Shown piece after piece: positions 6,950 through 11,208 of a stretch of 11,208 nucleotides of DNA. Origin of the DNA: Comamonadaceae bacterium (GTDB taxonomy: Bacteria; Pseudomonadota; Gammaproteobacteria; Burkholderiales; Burkholderiaceae_C). The stretch lies in the NCBI GenBank assembly GCA_947458415.1, contig CANGZG010000071.1:1-11208 (forward strand). The letters run 5' to 3'. How positions within the stretch are numbered: position 1 is the stretch's first letter; each line of letters starts with the position of its first letter. Below the pieces are notes generated by a model. The model did no database searches. It was given only the letters and a program-made list of their open reading frames with translations, and had not been told where the DNA came from. The position numbers were made by a program, and so were the translations under genes.

Positions 6950-7834
6950 ATGGCAGTTGTGATTTGTGGATCGTTGGCGTTTGACACCATCATGCATTTT
7001 GAGGGCCGTTTCAAAGAGCAAATACTGCCTGAGCAATTGCATATTTTGAATGTCTCATTTCTGGTGCCGCGTTTGCAACGGGAGTTTGGCGGATGCGCAG
7101 GCAACATCGCTTATGGCTTGAAGTTGCTGGGTGGTCAACCGCTGCCCATGGCAACCTTGGGCAACGATGGCGAAACCTATTTCAACCGGCTCAAGCATTT
7201 GGGCATCGCGACCGATTTCGTGAAAATGGTCGCCGATGATTACACCGCACAGGCCATGATCATGACCGATTTGGACAACAACCAAATCACTGCGTTTCAT
7301 CCCGGCGCCATGATGCAAGCGCACATCACGCAGGTACAAGCCCGTGCTGACATCAGTTTGGGCATCGTCTCGCCCGATGGCCGCGATGCCATGCTGCAGC
7401 ACGCCGAGCAATTTGCAGCCGCTGGCATCCCGTTTGTGTTTGATCCCGGCCAAGGCTTGCCCATGTTCGACGGCGACACATTGCGCCATTTCATCGGGTT
7501 GGCCACTTGGGTGACGGTGAATGACTACGAAGGAAAAATGCTGTCAGACCGAACCGGTTGGGACAGTGCCACCATTTCAACCAAAGTCAAAGGCTTGGTC
7601 GTGACCTTGGGCGAAAAAGGTTGCGAGGTGTGGCAACAAGGTCAGATGCAATGGGTGCAACCGGTCAAAGCCGAGGCGGTGGTGGACCCCACGGGCTGTG
7701 GCGATGCGTGGCGAAGTGCATTGCTGTTTGGGTTGGATCAAGGATGGGATTTGATCCGTTGCGCAGAATTGGGTAACCAAGTGGGCGCCAAAAAAATTGC
7801 CTCACGCGGGCCTCAAAATTACACGCTGACATAA
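6950..7834 (+). CDS. PfkB-family kinase, probably a nucleoside kinase
   Basis: Phosphorylates a sugar or nucleoside hydroxyl using ATP. The 294 residues follow the ribokinase/PfkB fold: N-terminal ICGSLAFDTIMHFEGRF (5-21), substrate-side REFGGCAGNIAYGL (44-57), lid region NNQITAFHPGAMMQ (110-123), FDPGQGLPMFDG (164-175), the NDYE phosphate/Mg motif (191-194), VVTLGEKG (217-224), and the ATP/anion-hole signature VVDPTGCGDAWRSALLFG (244-261) with D252 as catalytic base. GCGD stands in place of the usual GAGD. From memory it closely resembles BthNK, the broad-specificity nucleoside kinase of Burkholderia thailandensis, so adenosine, inosine or guanosine are better guesses than sugars. It lies 21 bp after the DUF3426 gene, with GGA at 6940-6942 as the likely ribosome site, and converges on the histone gene. 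Confidence 0.88.
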   Translation: MAVVICGSLAFDTIMHFEGRFKEQILPEQLHILNVSFLVPRLQREFGGCAGNIAYGLKLLGGQPLPMATLGNDGETYFNRLKHLGIATDFVKMVADDYTAQAMIMTDLDNNQITAFHPGAMMQAHITQVQARADISLGIVSPDGRDAMLQHAEQFAAAGIPFVFDPGQGLPMFDGDTLRHFIGLATWVTVNDYEGKMLSDRTGWDSATISTKVKGLVVTLGEKGCEVWQQGQMQWVQPVKAEAVVDPTGCGDAWRSALLFGLDQGWDLIRCAELGNQVGAKKIASRGPQNYTLT

Positions 7835-7863
7835 AAAAACCCGGTGCGATCAGACACCGGGTT
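7833..7863 (-). terminator. Intrinsic terminator of the histone transcript
   Basis: AACCCGGTG (7838-7846) and CACCGGGTT (7855-7863) form a 9-bp perfect stem with an 8-nt loop. Read on the minus strand, the stem is followed by a run of seven T (complement of A at 7833-7839, the last two shared with the stem). This is a strong rho-independent terminator 23 bp past the histone stop. In the plus direction the stem is followed by GTAGGCG without a U-run, so it should stop transcripts from the convergent kinase gene less well. The T-run overlaps the kinase stop codon. Confidence 0.9.
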
Positions 7864-7886
7864 GTAGGCGAACATCAAGCGCCTTT

Positions 7887-8432
7887 TCAGGGCTTGCTGG
7901 CCGTTGGAAACGGCCAAGCTGCTTGCGGGTTCAATGTGGTTTGAGCCACATGTGCAACCGCATGGGTTGCAGGACTTGCAAGCGGTTTTTTGACCGCAGG
8001 CTTGGCAGCAGGTTTGGCGGCTGGCTTGGCTGCCGGCTTCTTGGCTGCTGCTGGCTTGCTGCTACTTACTTTTTTTTTAGCAGCGGCTTTTTTGGCTGCT
8101 GGCTTTTTAGCCGCAGCTTTTTTCTTGGCCGCTGGCTTTTTGGCTGCGGCTTTTTTGGCTGCTGGCTTTTTAGCTGCAGGTTTTTTCTTCGCTGCTGGCT
8201 TTTTGGCCGCTACTTTTTTGGCTGCTGGCTTTTTAGCTGCAGGTTTTTTCTTCGCTGCTGGCTTTTTGGCTGCTACTTTTTTGGCGACAGGCTTTTTAGC
8301 TGCAGGCTTTTTCTTGGCTGCTGGCTTTTTGGCTGCGGCTTTTTTAGCGACAGGTTTCTTGGCAGCAGCTTTTTTTGCTGCCGGTTTTTTTGCTGCTGGT
8401 TTTTTTGCAGCGGATTTTTTTGCAGTTGCCAT
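7887..8432 (-). CDS. Histone H1-like DNA-binding protein (AAKKP repeat)
   Basis: A 181-residue very basic protein, almost entirely Lys, Ala and Pro. Residues 5-121 are pentamer-like AAKKP, AAKKA and KKKPAA repeats resembling the C-terminal tail of eukaryotic H1 and the bacterial H1-like proteins of Bordetella (BpH1) and Pseudomonas (AlgP). Residues 123-150 change to an SSSKPAAAKKPAAKPAAK linker. The last 30 residues lack lysine runs and end in TTLNPQAAWPFPTASKP, which I recall as conserved in burkholderial members. It probably binds DNA non-specifically and compacts or organises the nucleoid. The start at CAT 8430-8432 has a good ribosome site (AGGAG, complement of 8441-8445). It lies downstream of nrdB on the same strand and ends at a strong terminator. 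Long hydrophobic plus-strand frames opposite it are artefacts of the repeat. Confidence 0.9.
   Translation of the reverse strand: MATAKKSAAKKPAAKKPAAKKAAAKKPVAKKAAAKKPAAKKKPAAKKPVAKKVAAKKPAAKKKPAAKKPAAKKVAAKKPAAKKKPAAKKPAAKKAAAKKPAAKKKAAAKKPAAKKAAAKKKVSSSKPAAAKKPAAKPAAKPAAKPAVKKPLASPATHAVAHVAQTTLNPQAAWPFPTASKP
8095..8346 (-). repeat. Four tandem 63-bp repeats inside the histone gene
   Basis: Copies lie at 8095-8157, 8158-8220, 8221-8283 and 8284-8346. The two middle copies differ at a single base (GGCCGC against GGCTGC); the outer two are more diverged. Each copy encodes 21 residues built from AAKKP and AAKKKP units, about residues 30-113 of the protein. Because 63 is a multiple of three, gain or loss of a copy keeps the frame. 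Confidence 0.85.
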
Positions 8433-8440
8433 TAGATACT

Positions 8441-8445
8441 CTCCT
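8441..8445 (-). promoter_or_regulatory. Ribosome binding site of the histone gene
   Basis: CTCCT on the plus strand reads AGGAG on the minus strand, 8 nt before the ATG. It is the best Shine-Dalgarno in the window. It abuts a near-palindrome at 8444-8460 containing GATC twice, with a third GATC at 8460-8463. Confidence 0.75.
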
Positions 8446-8471
8446 AGATCAAGATCTTAGATCGTTGGTTC

Positions 8472-8499
8472 AAAACACTTGGCCTTCGCAGCCCAAGTG
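8472..8499 (-). terminator. Terminator-like hairpin after nrdB
   Basis: CACTTGG (8476-8482) and CCAAGTG (8493-8499) form a 7-bp stem with a 10-nt loop, followed on the minus strand by TTTTG. This resembles a modest intrinsic terminator for nrdB. If it works, the histone gene needs its own promoter in the roughly 40 bp left before its ATG, or depends on read-through. It lies directly beside the larger hairpin at 8501-8534. Confidence 0.45.
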
Positions 8500-8500
8500 A

Positions 8501-8534
8501 TTCATGGTGCTGAACCAAAGTTCAACACCATGAA
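8501..8534 (-). other. Long stem-loop between nrdB and the histone gene
   Basis: TTCATGGTG (8501-8509) pairs with CACCATGAA (8526-8534), and TGAAC (8511-8515) with GTTCA (8520-8524), around a 4-nt loop. The single unpaired position (C8510 and A8525) becomes a G-U pair in RNA copied from the minus strand, so nrdB/histone-direction RNA has an unbroken 15-bp stem with a UUUG loop. No U-run follows directly, so it is not a textbook terminator by itself. It may protect the nrdB mRNA end, assist the adjacent hairpin, or lie in the histone 5' leader. The whole gap 8433-8614 has no coding signal. A weaker 5-bp stem (8561-8565 with 8577-8581, then five U) occurs nearer the nrdB stop. Confidence 0.7.
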
Positions 8535-8614
8535 CACGGTGTGTCCTCATCCCGAAAAACGCAACGACTGAAAATGGTTGCAGTTGACGGGCAGAACAAA
8601 AAGTCATGTCAGTT

Positions 8615-9829
8615 TCAATCCCAGGACAGCGCGCCGCCGGTCTGGTATTCGATGACGCGGGTCTCAAAAAAGTTACGTTCTTTTTTGAGGTCAATCATTT
8701 CGCTCATCCAAGGAAAAGGGTTTTCCTCATGCGGGAACAGGGCTTCAAGGCCAATTTGGGTGGCTCGGCGGTTGGCAATGTAGCGTAAATAGCCTTTGAA
8801 CATGGAAGCGTTCATGCCCAGCACACCGCGTGGCATGGTGTCTTCGGCATAGCGGTATTCCAATTCGACTGCTTTGTGAAACAGTTCGTTGATCTCCGCT
8901 TTGAAATCGGCTGTCCACAGGTGCGGGTTTTCCAATTTGATTTGGTTGATCAGGTCAATGCCGAAATTGCAATGCATCGACTCGTCACGCAAGATGTACT
9001 GGTATTGCTCGGCTGCACCGGTCATTTTGTTCTGGCGGCCAAGTGCCAGGATTTGGGTGAAGCCCACATAAAAGAACAAACCTTCCATGAGGCAGGCAAA
9101 CACGATCAGCGACTTCAACAGGGTCTGGTCGGTTTCAATCGTGCCCGTGTGGAAGTTGGGGTCCATGATGGCTTCAATGAATGGGATCAGGAACTCATCC
9201 TTGTCGCGGATGGAGGTCACTTCTTGGTAGGCATTGAAGATTTCGCTCTCGTCCAAACCCAGTGATTCGACAATGTATTGGTAAGCGTGCGTGTGGATGG
9301 CTTCTTCGAAGGCTTGGCGCAACAGAAATTGACGGCATTCTGGCGCGGTGATGTGGCGGTAAGTGCCCAGCACGATGTTGTTGGCGGCCAAAGAATCCGC
9401 CGTGACAAAAAAACCAAGGTTGCGTTTGATGATGCGGCGCTCGTCTTCAGTCAAACCGTTGGGGTCTTTCCACAAAGCGATGTCGCGGGTCATGTTGACT
9501 TCTTGCGGCATCCAGTGGTTGGCGCATGTGGCCAAATATTTTTCCCAAGCCCATTTGTACTTGAAAGGCACCAGTTGGTTGACGTCGGTTTGCCCGTTGA
9601 TGATGCGTTTGTCGGCGGCATTGACACGGCGACCAGAGGGAGCGGCAGCGGAAGTGAAAGCCCGTGAACCGCTGGCAGGCAGGGGTTCTGTGCGCACTGC
9701 GCCGTCGTTGAGAACGCGTGACGTGAGTGCCAATACAGGGGAGGGTGAAGAATGCAGGTGACTGTTCAAGTCACTGACAGGGGCCCCGATGGGCGATGTG
9801 GGTTTGACTTCTTCTTCCCAGGTCAACAT
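8615..9829 (-). CDS. nrdB: Class Ia ribonucleotide reductase beta (radical) subunit
   Basis: Holds the di-metal centre and tyrosyl radical used by NrdA to reduce ribonucleoside diphosphates. All six metal ligands can be aligned to E. coli R2: D145 (TADSLAANN), E176 and H179 (AFEEAIHTHAY), E249 (LMEGLFFYVGF), E283 and H286 (RDESMHCNFGID). Y183, four residues after H179, sits at the radical tyrosine position, so this is a tyrosyl-radical enzyme and not a Phe-substituted class Ic form. Y395 in EYQTGG fits the C-terminal radical-relay tyrosine, and the protein ends in ALSWD, the tail that should dock into NrdA. The 404 residues include about 70 low-complexity N-terminal residues before the ferritin-like core. 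The start is ATG 9827-9829 (MLTWEEEV). It lies 131 bp downstream of nrdA on the same strand. Confidence 0.96.
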   Translation of the reverse strand: MLTWEEEVKPTSPIGAPVSDLNSHLHSSPSPVLALTSRVLNDGAVRTEPLPASGSRAFTSAAAPSGRRVNAADKRIINGQTDVNQLVPFKYKWAWEKYLATCANHWMPQEVNMTRDIALWKDPNGLTEDERRIIKRNLGFFVTADSLAANNIVLGTYRHITAPECRQFLLRQAFEEAIHTHAYQYIVESLGLDESEIFNAYQEVTSIRDKDEFLIPFIEAIMDPNFHTGTIETDQTLLKSLIVFACLMEGLFFYVGFTQILALGRQNKMTGAAEQYQYILRDESMHCNFGIDLINQIKLENPHLWTADFKAEINELFHKAVELEYRYAEDTMPRGVLGMNASMFKGYLRYIANRRATQIGLEALFPHEENPFPWMSEMIDLKKERNFFETRVIEYQTGGALSWD

Positions 9830-9850
9830 AAAGGTAATTCCATTCTTAGG

Positions 9851-9878
9851 ATTATGGGCGCATGATTGTGAAACGCAA
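9851..9878 (-). promoter_or_regulatory. Possible nrdB promoter
   Basis: Read on the minus strand, TTGCGT (9873-9878) lies 16 nt before CATAAT (9851-9856). The -10 box matches 5 of 6, the -35 box only 3 of 6. It would start nrdB mRNA about 15 nt before the ATG, allowing expression apart from nrdA. I found no convincing NrdR box (paired ACACWATATWGTGT-like sites) in this gap; the nrdA promoter is outside the window. Confidence 0.3.
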
Positions 9879-9912
9879 AGGATTCATTCACAACTGCACC
9901 AAAATTTGTTGT

Positions 9913-9926
9913 TGAATTGCAATTCA
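9913..9926. repeat. 14-bp perfect palindrome in the nrdA-nrdB gap
   Basis: TGAATTGCAATTCA is its own reverse complement and abuts the 13-bp hairpin at 9926-9957, sharing one base. It could be a dimer-binding operator site or a small RNA stem. No named regulator is suggested by its sequence. Confidence 0.6.
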
Positions 9927-9957
9927 TTCGACCACTGCAATCACGCAGTGGTCGAAT
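9926..9957 (-). other. Strong intercistronic hairpin between nrdA and nrdB
   Basis: ATTCGACCACTGC (9926-9938) and GCAGTGGTCGAAT (9945-9957) form a perfect 13-bp stem with a 6-nt loop. It starts 3 nt after the nrdA stop and ends about 96 nt before the nrdB start. On the minus strand it is followed by GAATTGCAATTC rather than U residues, so it is not a standard intrinsic terminator. Likely roles are protecting the nrdA 3' end or partial termination that sets the nrdA to nrdB ratio (inference). Confidence 0.75.
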
Positions 9958-9960
9958 CCG

Positions 9961-11208
9961 TTACTGACATGCTTCGCAGGTTGGGTCATCGACACCGCAA
10001 AACTTGACATCGGTGGCCGGTGAAGCCGACAGGATTTGCGAACGCGCTGCTGCCGCTGCCAATTCCATGGCGCTCAAACCGGGCGCGCCACCGCCTGACG
10101 ACACGGCATTGTGTGAGCCAGCCTGAACCGTGGACTTCTCGATTTGGGTGGCACTGGTGGTGCGCAGGTAGTAAGTGGTCTTGAGGCCACGCAACCAAGC
10201 GAGTTTGTAAGTCTCGTCAAGCTTCTTGCCAGACGCACCCGCCATGTAGATGTTGAGCGATTGCGCTTGGTCAATCCATTTTTGTCGACGGGCAGCTGCC
10301 TCGACCAACCAGTGTGTTTCCACTTCGAACGCGGTGGCATACATGTCTTTGAGGTCTTGCGGCACGCGGTCAATCGGGCGCAACGAACCGTCAAAGTGTT
10401 TGAGGTCCATGACCATGACGTCATCCCACAGGCCCAAGCGCTTGAGGTCGCGCACCAAGTAGGAATTGATGATGGTGAATTCGCCCGACAAGTTGGATTT
10501 GACCGAGAGGTTGCCAAAGCAAGGCTCGATGGACGCGTCAACACCAACGATGTTGGAAATGGTGGCGGTGGGTGCAATCGCGACGCAATTGGAATTGCGC
10601 ATGCCGTCCACCGCGATTTTGCGGCGCAACGCGTCCCAGTCGAGGGTGGCACTGCGGTCTACTTCGATGTAGCCACCGCGAGATTTCTCCAGCAGATTGA
10701 GGGTGTCCAAGGGCAGGATGCCTTGGTCCCACAAGGAGCCTTGGTAGGTGGAGTAACGGCCACGCTCGCGGGCCAGTTCGGTGGACGCCCAGTAAGCGTA
10801 ATAGCAAATGGCTTCCATCGATTTGTCTGCGAAATCCACGGCGGCCTGCGAGGCGTAGGGGATGTGTTGCTCGTACAAACTGTCTTGGAACGCCATGATG
10901 CCCAGCCCCACGGGACGGTGGCGCAAGTTGGAGTCGCGCGCTTTTTTCACAGCGTAATAGTTGATGTCGATCACGTTGTCGAGCATGCGCATCGCCGTGG
11001 TGATGGTTTTCTTGAGCTTGTCGTGGTCGAGCTCTTTGCCGTTGGGGCCTTGCTTGAGGTGGCGCACCAAGTTGACCGAGCCCAAATTGCACACAGCCGT
11101 TTCGGTGTCGCTGGTGTTCAACGTGATCTCAGTGCACAGGTTGGATGAATGCACCACGCCGCTGTGTTGTTGCGGTGAGCGCACGTTGCACGCGTCTTTG
11201 AAAGTGAT
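9961..11208 (-). CDS. nrdA: Class Ia ribonucleotide reductase alpha (catalytic) subunit, 5' part outside window
   Basis: Reduces ribonucleoside diphosphates to deoxyribonucleotides with NrdB and a thiol reductant. The frame is open to the right edge. The 415 visible residues start at ITFKDACNVRSPQQH and lack the N-terminal activity-regulating region and the first redox Cys. Active-site residues are visible: N23, C25 and E27 in SSNLCTEI, matching N437, C439 (thiyl radical) and E441 of E. coli R1. C40 in TAVCNLG matches the second redox Cys (C462), and the tyrosine pair in KTTYYLRTTS (346-347) matches the radical-relay pair Y730/Y731. The C-terminus FCGVDDPTCEACQ carries the mobile Cys pair (C411, C414) that re-reduces the active site, plus an extra C404. 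Stop is TAA at 9961-9963. The GTG at 11184 is an internal codon, not the start. Confidence 0.96.
   Translation of the reverse strand: MTFKDACNVRSPQQHSGVVHSSNLCTEITLNTSDTETAVCNLGSVNLVRHLKQGPNGKELDHDKLKKTITTAMRMLDNVIDINYYAVKKARDSNLRHRPVGLGIMAFQDSLYEQHIPYASQAAVDFADKSMEAICYYAYWASTELARERGRYSTYQGSLWDQGILPLDTLNLLEKSRGGYIEVDRSATLDWDALRRKIAVDGMRNSNCVAIAPTATISNIVGVDASIEPCFGNLSVKSNLSGEFTIINSYLVRDLKRLGLWDDVMVMDLKHFDGSLRPIDRVPQDLKDMYATAFEVETHWLVEAAARRQKWIDQAQSLNIYMAGASGKKLDETYKLAWLRGLKTTYYLRTTSATQIEKSTVQAGSHNAVSSGGGAPGLSAMELAAAAARSQILSASPATDVKFCGVDDPTCEACQ

Noticed and set aside
7899..7915. 7-bp inverted repeat GGCCGTT/AACGGCC in the 3' end of the histone gene
   Set aside because: It lies within the codons of the conserved AWPFPT tail, has only a 3-nt loop and no U-run, so coding constraint explains it.
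7923..8460. Two long plus-strand frames opposite the histone gene, one Cys/Phe-rich and one looking like a multi-span membrane protein
   Set aside because: They are the reverse complement of Lys/Ala codon repeats; AAG and GCC read backwards give Leu, Phe, Gly and Ala. They have no independent coding signs.
8447..8463. Three GATC sites within 17 bp as a Dam-methylation switch
   Set aside because: Dam methylation is not generally expected in betaproteobacteria and the sequence alone gives no support; kept only as part of the leader observation.
10144..11148. A 334-codon open frame opposite nrdA
   Set aside because: It lies fully antisense to a well-conserved catalytic domain and shows no recognisable motif; long antisense frames are common at this GC content.

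Overview
The window is about 11.2 kb of chromosomal DNA from a betaproteobacterium, most likely Burkholderiales and perhaps Comamonadaceae. I infer this from the high-GC coding style, the accB-accC-prmA-DUF3426 order, a PfkB kinase closely resembling the nucleoside kinase I remember from Burkholderia thailandensis, and a lysine/alanine-rich H1-like histone ending in an AAWPFPT motif. No database search was possible. Almost all of the DNA is coding. I see no mobile element, CRISPR array, tRNA or rRNA.

Layout. (1) Positions 2-787, plus strand: 3' part of a class I DAHP synthase (aromatic amino acid synthesis). (2) 801-2207, minus strand: complete mpl (murein tripeptide recycling), convergent with the DAHP synthase across 13 bp. 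(3) 2300-7834, plus strand: seven genes in close order, namely a small unassigned nucleotidyltransferase-like protein, a membrane-anchored thioredoxin-like protein with a twin-arginine motif, accB, accC, prmA, a zinc-ribbon DUF3426 membrane protein and a PfkB nucleoside kinase. A 75-bp gap with a possible promoter precedes accB; the other junctions are overlaps or gaps under 30 bp. (4) 7887-11208, minus strand: an H1-like histone, nrdB and the 3' two thirds of nrdA. They are transcribed in the order nrdA, nrdB, histone. A strong terminator at 7833-7863 follows the histone gene and separates it from the convergent kinase gene.

How the genes fit together. accB and accC supply the biotin carrier and biotin carboxylase of acetyl-CoA carboxylase, and prmA modifies ribosomal protein L11; these three lie head to tail with tight junctions. 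On the right, ribonucleotide reductase makes dNTPs, the histone-like protein binds DNA, and a likely nucleoside kinase lies convergent to them, so that end has a nucleotide and nucleoid theme.

No clearly new system is present. The points most worth a second look are non-coding or structural. There is a 15-bp hairpin between nrdB and the histone gene that is continuous only in the minus-strand RNA. A 13-bp perfect hairpin, next to a 14-bp palindrome, separates nrdA from nrdB. The promoter and start of mpl predict a leaderless mRNA. The nucleotidyltransferase-like protein lacks one catalytic acid. The histone gene contains a four-copy 63-bp repeat.
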